From assembly GCA_030426145.1 (NCBI GenBank), contig JAUHZF010000004.1:20403-84402 (forward strand): a DNA stretch of 64,000 nt. Direction: 5' to 3'. The notes under the pieces were generated by a model. It was not told where the DNA came from. It saw nothing but the letters and a program-made list of their open reading frames with translations, and searched no databases. Shown here in pieces: positions 34,287 to 43,477 of the stretch. Each line of letters starts with the position of its first letter. Within the stretch, counting starts at the first letter, position 1. Made by a program: the position numbers and the translations under genes. Source of the stretch: Polyangia bacterium (GTDB lineage: Bacteria > Myxococcota_A > Polyangia > Polyangiales > Polyangiaceae).

Positions 34287-34658
34287 TCAGGCACTGGGCG
34301 GGAGAGGTGGCGGGCCCTTCGAGGGGCGCCCCGTGGCGAGAAGACGCTGAACAGCTTCTCTTGCACTCGCCGTTGGCGACTCGAAACTGACCGCAAACCG
34401 GCTGCCATGGTCATCCACTTCCAGACGGACGACCTTCGCCTTAAGCTCGACGAGCTCGAGCGTCTCCGGGTTCGTGAGCCCCACACTGACGGTGGTCCCG
34501 ACGTCCAGTTTGGCTGGCCGGTCGAGGGTTCCCATGTCGACGAGCGCACCACCCGCGCTGAGGTTGATGACCTCCATAACGAGATCGACCCGTCCTCGGT
34601 AGAGGTGGATCTGCGCCATCACATCGAACCGCGGGTATATGCGCCGCTCTTTCGTCAC
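34287..34658 (-). CDS. PilZ-domain protein
   Basis: A 123-aa single-domain protein. The c-di-GMP-binding motifs are RRIYPRFD (RxxxR type) at the N-terminus and NLSAGGALVD (the D/NxSxxG motif). It is a likely cytoplasmic c-di-GMP effector influencing motility or polysaccharide. GTG 34658 is chosen because the RxxxR motif then lies at the usual distance; an ATG nine codons upstream is possible. Convergent with the HNH gene, 3 bp apart. Confidence 0.85.
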   Translation of the reverse strand: MTKERRIYPRFDVMAQIHLYRGRVDLVMEVINLSAGGALVDMGTLDRPAKLDVGTTVSVGLTNPETLELVELKAKVVRLEVDDHGSRFAVSFESPTASAREAVQRLLATGRPSKGPPPLPPSA

Positions 34659-34722
34659 CCCCCGACCATAGCAGGATGCAGGCACGCTGGCCCCACTGCG
34701 GTCAGCGCGTTAAGTGCGTACC

Positions 34723-35637
34723 ATGCACCGCATCGTGATCCCTCTGCTCGCCACATGCGGGTGTGCGACGTTGCCTACACAACCGGCCCAGCGGGGCCTC
34801 TACCAAGACGCGAGGCAGATCGTCGAAACCGAGGAGCGACTCGGATGGCAGGTCGACCGACTGACCATCGAAGAGATCACCCCCGCGATGCTCATGAGCC
34901 TCTGTCGCGTGGAGGAGGAACAACGCCTTGGCCTGCTCGATTGGCTAGATCAACGAATCGAAACGGAGGGCGGCCCCGCTGAAGAAGCCTGGCTCGCGTC
35001 TGGCAAGAACCTCAGCGCGATCAGCGAGCTGCTTACCCTCGAGCGTATTCGGGCTGCCCTTGAACACGCCGATGACGTCGCGGCGGCCGACTGTCCCTTC
35101 TACATCGAGCCGGACCCTGATTTCCGCGGTCGCCAGGTCGAGACGGGTCGCTTCCTACTCATCGGAGAGAGCTTCGGTGGACTGGCCTTGTTGATTCGCC
35201 AGGATGGCAGCATCGGCCTCGGAGGTGGCGGCTCCTTGCGGTTGTTGGCTGCTTACGGCTTCGACGCCAACGTGACGGCGGGCGTGGGCCTTGAAGGCGG
35301 CGGTACTGGGGCCATCGATGCTGCAGCAGACGCATCCGGTGACCAACAGATCAACGTTCGTCCGATGGGTGGTGTGCCCTTCCTTCTGCGGTTCAAGGAC
35401 AACACCATGATGTACGACCTCGAGGTCGCCGGGTTGACCCAGTACTACCAAGACACCCTGTCCACGCCGGGTTTGAGGGCTTCCTTTGGCCTAGGCTTCT
35501 CGAGCGTTCGCATCGGCGCCTTCATGCCAACCGCCTCCGGCTTCTTGGCCTACGAATTCTACCCCGCCTTCAGGGACCTTCCCGCGCAACATGGGATCAG
35601 GCTGGGCACCAAAGTGGGGGTCAACTTCATTCCCTAG
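34723..35637 (+). CDS. Exported protein with beta-barrel-like C-terminus
   Basis: A 304-aa protein starting MHRIVIPLLATCGCATL, a short signal with two cysteines that could be lipidated. The middle is helical and charged. From about 145 it turns into Gly-rich alternating strands (LLIGESFGGLALLIRQDGSIGLGGGGSLRLL), like a small outer-membrane barrel. No family recognised. Confidence 0.5.
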   Translation: MHRIVIPLLATCGCATLPTQPAQRGLYQDARQIVETEERLGWQVDRLTIEEITPAMLMSLCRVEEEQRLGLLDWLDQRIETEGGPAEEAWLASGKNLSAISELLTLERIRAALEHADDVAAADCPFYIEPDPDFRGRQVETGRFLLIGESFGGLALLIRQDGSIGLGGGGSLRLLAAYGFDANVTAGVGLEGGGTGAIDAAADASGDQQINVRPMGGVPFLLRFKDNTMMYDLEVAGLTQYYQDTLSTPGLRASFGLGFSSVRIGAFMPTASGFLAYEFYPAFRDLPAQHGIRLGTKVGVNFIP

Positions 35638-35697
35638 GTCCGTACCGCCAACACCGAGCTAGCGAGGACCGAGCTCCCAGAGTACGTTCCCGGCCCC

Positions 35698-36351
35698 GTG
35701 TCTCCGCTTCCAACCATCCCGCTCGACCATGAGCGACGCACCGACGACGAAATGCTCGAGCGGTCGCGGAGCTTCCTCGACCGGTTGCGCCGTCGCCGCT
35801 CCGTTCGCCACTTCAGCGACGCGCCCATCCCACGTGAGGTTCTTCGGAACTGCGTAGCAGCCGCTGCGTCGGCTCCCTCCGGGGCCAACAAGCAACCGTG
35901 GACCTTCGTCATCGTGACGGAGCCGGCACTCAAGAGCCGCGTCCGCGAGGCGGCGGAGAAGGAAGAGCTGGCCTTTTACGGCGGTCGGGCGGGAGACCGA
36001 TGGCTCAAGGACCTCGCGCCGTTGGGCGTGGGACCCGACAAGCCCTTCCTCGAGGTCGCCCCTGCCCTCATCGTGGTGTTCGCCCAGCGCAAAGGGGGCG
36101 ACGGCGACCAGCACTACTACGTCAACGAGTCCGTCGGCATCGCGGTTGGCTTCCTGCTCGCCGCACTCAACGATGCCGGCCTGGTCACCCTGACGCACAC
36201 CCCCTCCCCGATGAAGTTCCTGCGCGAGGTGTTGGGGCGTCCGGAGCACGAGCACCCCTACATGCTCATCCCGGTCGGGCTGCCCGCTGAAGATTGTGAG
36301 GTTCCCGACCTCACGCGAAAGCCGCTCGACGAAGTCCTCGTCGAGCGCTGA
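35698..36351 (+). CDS. Nitroreductase-superfamily enzyme of the iodotyrosine deiodinase (IYD) type
   Basis: A 217-aa FMN-dependent enzyme. RRRRSVRHFSDAPIP and SAPSGANKQPW are FMN-binding blocks of the superfamily. Three residues that in IYD bind the zwitterion of halotyrosine are present with exact spacing: Glu90, Tyr94 (Glu+4) and Lys115 (Tyr+21), inside an IYD-like lid (FYGGRAGDRWLKDLAPLG). YYVNESVGIAVGFLLAALNDAGL and PVGLPAEDCEVPDLTRKPLDEV also follow IYD. Expected activity is reductive dehalogenation of halotyrosines or a similar substrate. GTG start; no recognisable ribosome site. Confidence 0.82.
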   Translation: MSPLPTIPLDHERRTDDEMLERSRSFLDRLRRRRSVRHFSDAPIPREVLRNCVAAAASAPSGANKQPWTFVIVTEPALKSRVREAAEKEELAFYGGRAGDRWLKDLAPLGVGPDKPFLEVAPALIVVFAQRKGGDGDQHYYVNESVGIAVGFLLAALNDAGLVTLTHTPSPMKFLREVLGRPEHEHPYMLIPVGLPAEDCEVPDLTRKPLDEVLVER

Positions 36352-36356
36352 CGCCG

Positions 36357-39300
36357 CTAAGACAGTGTCAGCGCCTCAGGCGCGACCTTGGTTCCCTGTT
36401 CCAGAATCCCGCGAACCGCAGGACGCTGGAAGAAGGTCTCGCGGTGCCCCGCATCGCGAATGTAGCCGGCCAAGCGGTCGACGTGGTTCAGCGCACGCCG
36501 GCACACATCGGAGGCGACCGTCGCCGTGTTCAGCCGGTCGTTGCCGAGTGCCGTCGTGACGGCTTCTACGCAAAGCCAGCGCACCATGATGCCGTACTCG
36601 CTTCCCTCCATGGCTTCGACGGCTCCCAAGGCGGTCGTCGCAAGCAGGACCCCAGCCTGAGTGTCACCCGAGTCCACCCGCGCCGCGGCCTCGATGGCCG
36701 TCGCAAAGACGTGATAGCTGACGAGCGCTTGTCCCTCGGCGAGCTGTCGCGCCTCCGCGGCGTAGGTCGAGGCGGCAAGGGCGTCTTCCTCCCCCCGTGC
36801 GATGAGGGCTTGCACGATGAGCTGGTGGATGCGGTCGTAGACGTTGCCACTTACCGTCGCCAAAGCGGCCGCATCACCAAGCCACTGCTTGGCCTCCGCA
36901 AGATTGCCCATCTCGACCTGAGTGGTGGCCGCGACCAACAGCGTATCGATGCGCCCGTCCTTATCGTCGTACCGCTCGTGAGCGTCCCGAGCCCGCTGCA
37001 GATAGGCCATCCCGTGTTCGACCTGGCCGAGCCTCGCGTAGGCCATCCCCACGTTGGCGAGGGTCTTGGCCACCTTGAAGCGCCCTCCGATCATCACGTC
37101 GATCGCGATGGCCGATAGGCACATCGCCACACAGTCCTCGTAGCGCCCCAGTACGAACAGGGCGAACCCCAAGGAGTTGCGTGCACGCGCCTCGCTGCGC
37201 CGCGCCCCCACCGCCTTGAAAATGGCAATCGCTTCGGCGTGGCTCTCCGTGGCCGCATTCAGACGCCCCGCACGCCGCAAGAGGACGCCCTTGGCACGCA
37301 ACACCTCGGCGCGCGCTTGCCGCGAGACCTTCCCCGTCAGGCACACATCCAGCGCACGTTCACAGGCATCGAGCGCACCGTTGACGTCACCCAGATCCCG
37401 CAGCAGCTCACACAAAATGATGAGCGCCTCCACCTCGAGGTCGGGGGTCTTGGCAAACCGAGACATGTCTGCGGCCCGCTGAGCCAAGGGCAATCCCTTG
37501 GCCATCTGGCCATGGTCGAGTGCGTGCAACGCACTTCGGACGAGGGCCACCGCCACCCACCGCGCCTGACGCCCGTCACGTGCCATGCGCCGAAGCTCGT
37601 CGAGATGGTGCCGGCGCTCATGGCTCTGGCCGAGGCTTCGAAAAATGCGTTCCAGAGCAGCGTGAGAGGTCAACCGGCGGTGATCCCCGACCGGCAAGAG
37701 CGAGAGCGTTCGCTGGTAGTACCGGAGCGCGAGCTGCGTTTGGTGGGCTTGCCGCGCTGCTCCCGCAGCCTCCAAGTACAACTCCGCAGCCTGTCTCGGC
37801 GCCTCCCCCCGCTCCAGATGTTGCGCGACGATGGCTGCCGAGAGGCCGCGAGCCAATGGGGTGGAGGCTTGGTACTCGCCCAAGCGGCGGTGCATCCTCG
37901 CCCGCCGCACGACGTCGAGGGCGCCATAGGCGACGTCGCGGGCCAACGGATGCCGGAAGTCGACCGACTTTCCGCGTCGATCGCAGAGCCCGCGCGCGCA
38001 TAGCCGTGAGATGGCTTCGTCGTCGGCCAAACGCGTCAGCGCGATCAGATCGGATTCGGTCAGCGGGCCGCCCGCCACGGCCAGCCAGTCGACCACGTCG
38101 TGCTCCGCAGTTGGGAGCTCGCTCAGCCGGTCACCGACCAGCTGCTCGATGGTCGTGGGCAGAGCTTCTGCCCGGTCCCCGTGCCGAGCATCGCGCCGCA
38201 CCAGTTGCGACTCGCTCCCGTCATCGGGCTCCAAGATCTCGAGAACGCCACGCTCGAGCAGTGCATCCACCATCTCGAGCAGGAAGTAGGGGTTCCCCCC
38301 CACACGGGGCACGAGCTCGCGGCAGATCTGGGGAACGCCCTCACGCACCCCGAGGCGCGACTGCACCAAACGGATCTGCTCTTCCGCACTGAGCCCACGA
38401 AGCTCGGTGCGCACCAACCCCTCCAGGTAGGGAGCGAGCCGGTCCTCTGGCCGGGCAGCCAAGAGCGTCAACACCGGCAACGGCTCCTCGCGCTCGAGCA
38501 ACCGCTGCAGCAGCTGCAAGCTCATCCGGTCGGCCCATTGCAGGCTGTCGACCACGATGACGACCGGCGCCGTCTTCGCGATGGCCCCGAACAAGACCTT
38601 CGTCCCCGTGACCAGCAGATCCCGATGGGCGACCGCCTCCTCTTCGTCGCGGAGCTGGAGCTGCTCGTCGGCCACCAATTCGGCCAGCCGGCCGACCAGC
38701 CGCTCGGTCCGCGTCCGAGACCGCGACGTACCGAACAGCTTCCTCAGGCTCTCGACGGCCTCGTCGTACCCATCGTCCGTCCCCAGCCCCGTCACTTCGC
38801 GGAGCAGCTCGGTCGCCGTGGCATACGGCAAGTCGATCTTCACCGGCGAGCACTCCACCCGAAACACCCGCGCCTCTTCGGGAAGCTCTTCCAAGAAGGT
38901 CTCGAGCAGCGCCGTCTTGCCGATCCCCATCTCGCCGACGATCACCCGAGCCAGGAGCTCACCGGTCCGCGACGTTCGCTTGCGCGAATTCGCGTGTGGT
39001 GGCCGGCTGCTTCGCGAGGACGTCGGCGGCACGCTGCTCGAACGCCCGCTGTCCGGCGGAGGTATCGTGCTCGTCGAGCCCGGGTGATAGACGGCCCGAT
39101 GATAGGCCGCGTGGAGGTCGGCCTTCTCCGCATCGCGCCCTACGAGGTCGGTCGAGTTGAGCGCCATCTCGGCCATGCGCTCCTCCGCCGTGAGCTGGCG
39201 CAGCAACACATAGACGCGCATACGCTCCGGCACCTGCTGGTCCGGCGCGTCCGGCAGCTCGATGATCGGCCCGTCACTCCATCGGAATTCGCGCCGAACG

Positions 39301-40820
39301 AGGCGGTACACCCCGCCGGCCACCCACGTCTTGCCGCTCGGGGTACGCCCCCCGAGCTCGTCAGCCAAGAAGTTCGCTGGTGCGTTGAGCTGGTGGTCTT
39401 GTAGGTGACCCTCAGCGTCGCGCTCACCGGTCGCGATCCCACGGACGATTCCCACCGCCCCGCGCACGGGCACCGGCAGATCCTCCGAGTGGCTGGCGAG
39501 AAACTCGTGCACGTCCACGGCGATCAGGGCCGCGTCGTTCGGCGCCCGCGCCGGGTTCGACAACAACCCAGCCACCGCATAGGCGTCGGTCTCGCTCGTC
39601 CACGACCACACGGCACCGTGCTTGTAGGCGATCTCCTCGAGGGTATGCCGAATCGTGTCGATGGTCCGGCGCGCCCCCGCCTTGCTCTGAACGTCTTCGA
39701 GGTCGCCCAGACCCTCTAGCCGAAGCTTGATCACGGCCACGTGGCGCACCTCGCGCACGATGCGCCGAGACGTATGGGCCGCCGTCCCGCTGCCCATCTC
39801 CGAAGCGGACGTGCGCGGCTTGCGCACCGCTGCCATCGTCTGTTGTGCCATCTCGGCCTCGGCCGCGAGGTCCTGGGGACCGAGCACCCGCGCCATGGTC
39901 TCTTCGACGCTGGTCGCGTCGACGAGCTCTTGCGCCTCGAGCAAGGCGCGCGCGACCTCTGCCGCCATGCCCCGCGCGGTCTGGAAACGATCCTCGGGGC
40001 GCCGGTGCATCGCCTTCATGACGATCTCGTCGAGCCGAGCGGGAATATCAGGGTCCACCGACGAGGGCGGCTTGACCGTGCCGTAGCGAACAGCCTCGGC
40101 CAAGGCCTCATCCTTCAACCCACCGTAGGGTGACTTGAGGGTGAGCATCTCGTAGAGCACGACGCCGAGCGCGTAGATGTCGCTCCGTCGGTCGACCTTC
40201 TCGCCGCGCGCCTGCTCGGGGGACATGTAGCCGAACTTCCCCTTGAGGACCCCGGCCTCCTCGCGAAACAGGTTGGCGCTGGCGATGCCGAAGTCGGCGA
40301 TCTTCACGACCCCACCGAAGGACAGCAGGATGTTCTGCGGCGAGACGTCGCGGTGCACGATCTCGAGGGGCAACCCGCCCTCGTCTCGGCGCTCGTGCGC
40401 GTAGTGCAGGCCCTTGGCCACCTCCGCCGCGATGAAGGCGGCCACCCAGCGCGGGACCTGCTTCTCGCGCTTTCGGGCTGCTCGCACGAGCTTACCGAGG
40501 TCGACCCCCTCGACGTACTCCATGCTCAGCAGCAGGTCGTCGCCGTGGTGGGAGAACTCGTAGACCTGAACGATATTGGGGTGGTTCAGGCGGGTCGCGA
40601 GGTGCGCCTCCTCGACGAACATGTGGCGGAAGCGCCGCGATGAGCTGTGTTGCGGCAGGATGCGCTTCAGAACGAGCTGCTTGTAGGTGCCCTCCGCTCC
40701 GCGCTTCTTGGCGAGGAACACCTCCGCCATGCCGCCAGCCCCCAGCCGTCGTTGCAGGTCGAAGCCCGAGATCTCGGCTGCGGCCTCATCGCCCCTCGAT
40801 GGATCGGGTGGTTCGCTCAT
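36357..40820 (-). CDS. 1487-aa Ser/Thr kinase with cyclase-like, ATPase and TPR regions
   Basis: A very large cytoplasmic regulator. The kinase (about 20-290) is intact: GAGGMAEVFLAK, LVLKRIL, VHRDVSPQN, IADFGIA, GYMSPEQA. Residues about 360-530 resemble a class III nucleotidyl-cyclase fold (VRGAVGIVRGIATGE, LNAPANFLADEL), apparently without the catalytic aspartates, followed by a Ser/Pro linker. A STAND-type ATPase begins near 625 (Walker A GEMGIGKTALLE; VIVVDSLQWADR as Walker B). About 480 C-terminal residues are TPR-like. This order is a known multidomain pattern in myxobacteria; the output is unknown. Convergent with the IYD-like gene, 5 bp apart. Confidence 0.85.
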   Translation of the reverse strand: MSEPPDPSRGDEAAAEISGFDLQRRLGAGGMAEVFLAKKRGAEGTYKQLVLKRILPQHSSSRRFRHMFVEEAHLATRLNHPNIVQVYEFSHHGDDLLLSMEYVEGVDLGKLVRAARKREKQVPRWVAAFIAAEVAKGLHYAHERRDEGGLPLEIVHRDVSPQNILLSFGGVVKIADFGIASANLFREEAGVLKGKFGYMSPEQARGEKVDRRSDIYALGVVLYEMLTLKSPYGGLKDEALAEAVRYGTVKPPSSVDPDIPARLDEIVMKAMHRRPEDRFQTARGMAAEVARALLEAQELVDATSVEETMARVLGPQDLAAEAEMAQQTMAAVRKPRTSASEMGSGTAAHTSRRIVREVRHVAVIKLRLEGLGDLEDVQSKAGARRTIDTIRHTLEEIAYKHGAVWSWTSETDAYAVAGLLSNPARAPNDAALIAVDVHEFLASHSEDLPVPVRGAVGIVRGIATGERDAEGHLQDHQLNAPANFLADELGGRTPSGKTWVAGGVYRLVRREFRWSDGPIIELPDAPDQQVPERMRVYVLLRQLTAEERMAEMALNSTDLVGRDAEKADLHAAYHRAVYHPGSTSTIPPPDSGRSSSVPPTSSRSSRPPHANSRKRTSRTGELLARVIVGEMGIGKTALLETFLEELPEEARVFRVECSPVKIDLPYATATELLREVTGLGTDDGYDEAVESLRKLFGTSRSRTRTERLVGRLAELVADEQLQLRDEEEAVAHRDLLVTGTKVLFGAIAKTAPVVIVVDSLQWADRMSLQLLQRLLEREEPLPVLTLLAARPEDRLAPYLEGLVRTELRGLSAEEQIRLVQSRLGVREGVPQICRELVPRVGGNPYFLLEMVDALLERGVLEILEPDDGSESQLVRRDARHGDRAEALPTTIEQLVGDRLSELPTAEHDVVDWLAVAGGPLTESDLIALTRLADDEAISRLCARGLCDRRGKSVDFRHPLARDVAYGALDVVRRARMHRRLGEYQASTPLARGLSAAIVAQHLERGEAPRQAAELYLEAAGAARQAHQTQLALRYYQRTLSLLPVGDHRRLTSHAALERIFRSLGQSHERRHHLDELRRMARDGRQARWVAVALVRSALHALDHGQMAKGLPLAQRAADMSRFAKTPDLEVEALIILCELLRDLGDVNGALDACERALDVCLTGKVSRQARAEVLRAKGVLLRRAGRLNAATESHAEAIAIFKAVGARRSEARARNSLGFALFVLGRYEDCVAMCLSAIAIDVMIGGRFKVAKTLANVGMAYARLGQVEHGMAYLQRARDAHERYDDKDGRIDTLLVAATTQVEMGNLAEAKQWLGDAAALATVSGNVYDRIHQLIVQALIARGEEDALAASTYAAEARQLAEGQALVSYHVFATAIEAAARVDSGDTQAGVLLATTALGAVEAMEGSEYGIMVRWLCVEAVTTALGNDRLNTATVASDVCRRALNHVDRLAGYIRDAGHRETFFQRPAVRGILEQGTKVAPEALTLS

Positions 40821-41005
40821 CCCCGGCTCGGAGCCCCGTCACGGCACGCTGGCAGTCCTGCGTCCCGGCCCCTCCGAATGCGTAGCACGGCTGCGACCGG
40901 GAGCCGGCCCTCCGTAGCGAAAGAACTACGCATTTTCAGAGGGGTGTACTAGCGTCGGGCGCCAGAATCGCCTCTCGGGGCGCTCGACATATTACGGAGA
41001 TACGG

Positions 41006-42325
41006 ATGCGCTTGCTCGATCGGACCGCACTTCCCGCCCTGGTGTCTACCCTGCTCGCAGGCCTCCTCCTGGCGGTACCCGCGGTCGCTCACGCGCAGGC
41101 CGAGGAGGACCCCGAGGCGGCAGAAGAAGCCGACCCCGAGGCGGACCCTGAAGCCGACCCCGACGCCGCCCCCGAAGCCGGGGACGACGACGATGACGAT
41201 GATGACGACGATGACGCCGCGCTCCCCAAGCCAGACCCCAACTCCGAGCTGAGCACATGGGGCGTGGGTGGTGAAGAGCCCGAGGGTCGCTTCCGCCCGC
41301 GCGGCAAGACGGGAAAACTCGCCGAGCTCGAGGGTGAAGAAGACGAGGCGAAGCAGGAGGAGCTCGAAGGCCCTGCCGAGCTTCCGCCCCCTGGCTACGC
41401 GTATCTCGATACGGTCATCGGTTTCGGCAGCCTCGGTATCGTGGGGAACGAGGTCCAAGGCGCGACCGACATTACCCCCACCGCGTCGTTCCTCATCAAC
41501 TTCGGCTACCGGATCGGCGACACCTGGGGCGTCTACGCGAGATTCCCCATCTCGACCGGCGCCAACAACGGTCCCGCCGAGCCCTTTACCGACGGAGCCT
41601 CCGACCCCGACGAGTTCAAGCAGATCTCAACCGGGGCCTTGGAGATCGGCGCTGCCCCCATCTTCACCATCACCAAGAAGCTCTGGCTCCCCGTGGGCCT
41701 GGGCCTCACGCTGCCCACCGGGCAGGGTGACATGTTTCCCGACCCCGACAACCGCGGGAAGCTCGGCCAAGCCGTGGTCAACCACGCGGCCGCCGCAAGC
41801 CGTGGCTGGGAAGACCGCGCGCTCTTCGCATACCAGCGCGTGGGCATCATTCCGAAGGTCGGCGTCGTCTACCAGATCCCCGACCTGGGCCCGGGCAAGC
41901 TTTGGCTCCGCGCCGACACCAAGCTCGAGATCATGATCAAGACCGGTGGCACGGACCCGGTTCCGCGTATCGACAACACCATCGGCAAGGTCAACAGCGT
42001 GGCCTTCAACTTCGTGCTCGCCCCCGACGTCTCCTACGAGGCCTTCGACGGGCTGCTCCGCGGTGGCCTCAAGTTCTGGGTCGCGGCCGGCACCCCGCTC
42101 GAGGAACTGGTCCTCGTCGCCGACGAGAGCTCCGTCGACTCGCCGGGAGGCGCCGCCTTCACCCTCGAGCCCTACGTGGCCACCCACTACTCCTTCGTCG
42201 ACGACGGCTCGTTCGGTCTCGACGCGAAGATCAGCCTCGTCGGCAATGCCGCAGGTGAGCCCGCCACGGGTGAGGACGGCGCTGGCACGCTCGGCTTCCG
42301 CATCGGCGCCGGCGTCTTCTTCTAG
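41006..42325 (+). CDS. Outer-membrane beta-barrel protein with acidic Asp-tract N-terminus
   Basis: A 439-aa protein with a signal peptide ending AVAHAQA. Mature residues 1-100 are strongly acidic: repeats of DPEA, then an unbroken run of eleven Asp and further Glu-rich sequence, likely a cation-binding surface extension. From about 130 the protein alternates amphipathic strands (FLINFGYRIGDTWGVYARF, LWLPVGLGLTLPTG) and ends in Phe-Phe, as outer-membrane barrels do. Function unknown. GGAG lies 6 nt before the ATG. Its TAG stop lies in the left CTAG of the MITE-like insertion. Confidence 0.7.
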   Translation: MRLLDRTALPALVSTLLAGLLLAVPAVAHAQAEEDPEAAEEADPEADPEADPDAAPEAGDDDDDDDDDDDAALPKPDPNSELSTWGVGGEEPEGRFRPRGKTGKLAELEGEEDEAKQEELEGPAELPPPGYAYLDTVIGFGSLGIVGNEVQGATDITPTASFLINFGYRIGDTWGVYARFPISTGANNGPAEPFTDGASDPDEFKQISTGALEIGAAPIFTITKKLWLPVGLGLTLPTGQGDMFPDPDNRGKLGQAVVNHAAAASRGWEDRALFAYQRVGIIPKVGVVYQIPDLGPGKLWLRADTKLEIMIKTGGTDPVPRIDNTIGKVNSVAFNFVLAPDVSYEAFDGLLRGGLKFWVAAGTPLEELVLVADESSVDSPGGAAFTLEPYVATHYSFVDDGSFGLDAKISLVGNAAGEPATGEDGAGTLGFRIGAGVFF

Positions 42326-42503
42326 AACGACGAACGGTTTGACGTCGTCGTGATTCCTTTGAGTTTCGCGTCCAGCGGATGTGGCGCGGACCGGAGGACG
42401 ACGCAGGCGTAGTGAGCTACGTCGAGGAGGCCGGAGGGAGCACGCATTCGTTGGGCGTGAAAGGCGAAGGGTTTCACAGGCTTCAAACCGTTTGTCGTTC
42501 TAG
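42322..42503. mobile_element. MITE-like insertion with terminal inverted repeats and CTAG duplication
   Basis: CTAG at 42322-42325 is followed by AACGACGAACGGTTTGA (42326-42342); its inverse TCAAACCGTTTGTCGTT (42483-42499) is followed by CTAG (42500-42503). The 17-bp ends differ at one position. The 174-bp interior has no convincing gene. The left CTAG carries the stop of the outer-membrane protein and the right CTAG the stop of the convergent epimerase, so both genes keep their stops. A transposase-dependent miniature element that duplicated a 4-bp CTAG target explains this layout. No other copy was noticed in the window. Confidence 0.65.
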
Positions 42504-43477
42504 GTCCCCCAGAGCCTCGGCGGATGCAACCGGGCGCCGTCCCATACGGCGCCGCCGTCGCGATCCGTCGTCAACAGCAGCGGTCCGTCGAGGTCGATGA
42601 AGTCGGCATGCTCGGTGAGCATGAACGATGGCGCGATTCCGAGCGACGTGCACACGTTGCACCCGAGCATCACACGAAGCCCCAACGTCCGCGCCTCGCG
42701 CACACACGCCAGTGCTTCGGTGAGGCCTCCCGTCTTGTCGAGCTTCACGTTGACCGCGTCGTATCGCCCGACGAAGCCAGCCAGCTGCGAACGTCTCATG
42801 AACGACTCGTCCGCGCAGACGGGAATCGGGCGCGCGAGGTCAGCCAATTCTTCGTCACGCGCAGCGGCAAATGGCTGCTCGATGAGGATGACCCCGAGCG
42901 CGTGAAGCTCCGGCACCAGCTGCTCGTAGGTCTCCACCGACCACGCCTCGTTGGCGTCGACGATCAGCGGCGTCTCCGGACAGGCCGCGTGCACGGCGGC
43001 CACGCGCGCCAGGTCGTCTTCACCTGATGCTTTGAGCTTGAAACAGGGCCGCCCCCGTTCCCGACGCGCCGCATCGGCCATCGCCTCCGGCGTGCCGACG
43101 CTGAGGGTGAAGGCGGTTGGTACCGGCGCAGGTGGCGCGACGCCAGCGAGCGCGTGAACCGGTCGACCCGTGCGCCGACTTTCCCAGTCCCACAGCGCGC
43201 AGTCGAGGGCGTTCCGAGCGGCCCCGAGCGTGAGCTGTCTCTCTGCCTCGGCCCAGAACGACACACGATCATCTCCAGACAAACGCACCGCCTGAAGCTC
43301 GGCTACGACGGCCTCGACGGACTCACCGTAGCGCGGATAGGGCACCGCCTCGCCGCGCCCCGATAGACCATCACCCGTCACGGTGACCTCGACCAGCACC
43401 GCCTCGTGCTTGGCGCCCCGACTGATCCGAAAGCCGCCCGCGATGGGCCAGCGCGATACGCCAACGTCCAGTCTCAT
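42500..43477 (-). CDS. L-Ala-D/L-Glu-type dipeptide epimerase (enolase superfamily)
   Basis: A 325-aa enolase-superfamily enzyme epimerising a dipeptide alpha carbon, usually for peptidoglycan peptide recycling. The catalytic pair is KLKAS near 147 (KxK) and the distal Lys in VKLDKTGG near 248. Metal ligands appear in VDANEAW, LIEQPF and CADES; the specificity loop reads DLDGPLLL. The start overlaps the stop of the degenerate NtrC-type gene by 4 nt (ATGA). Exact substrate is not provable from sequence. Confidence 0.88.
   Translation of the reverse strand: MRLDVGVSRWPIAGGFRISRGAKHEAVLVEVTVTGDGLSGRGEAVPYPRYGESVEAVVAELQAVRLSGDDRVSFWAEAERQLTLGAARNALDCALWDWESRRTGRPVHALAGVAPPAPVPTAFTLSVGTPEAMADAARRERGRPCFKLKASGEDDLARVAAVHAACPETPLIVDANEAWSVETYEQLVPELHALGVILIEQPFAAARDEELADLARPIPVCADESFMRRSQLAGFVGRYDAVNVKLDKTGGLTEALACVREARTLGLRVMLGCNVCTSLGIAPSFMLTEHADFIDLDGPLLLTTDRDGGAVWDGARLHPPRLWGT

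Noticed and set aside
36357..40820. Interpreting the 1487-aa kinase as two genes joined by error
   Set aside because: The frame is continuous through kinase, linker, ATPase and repeats, and the order is common in myxobacteria.
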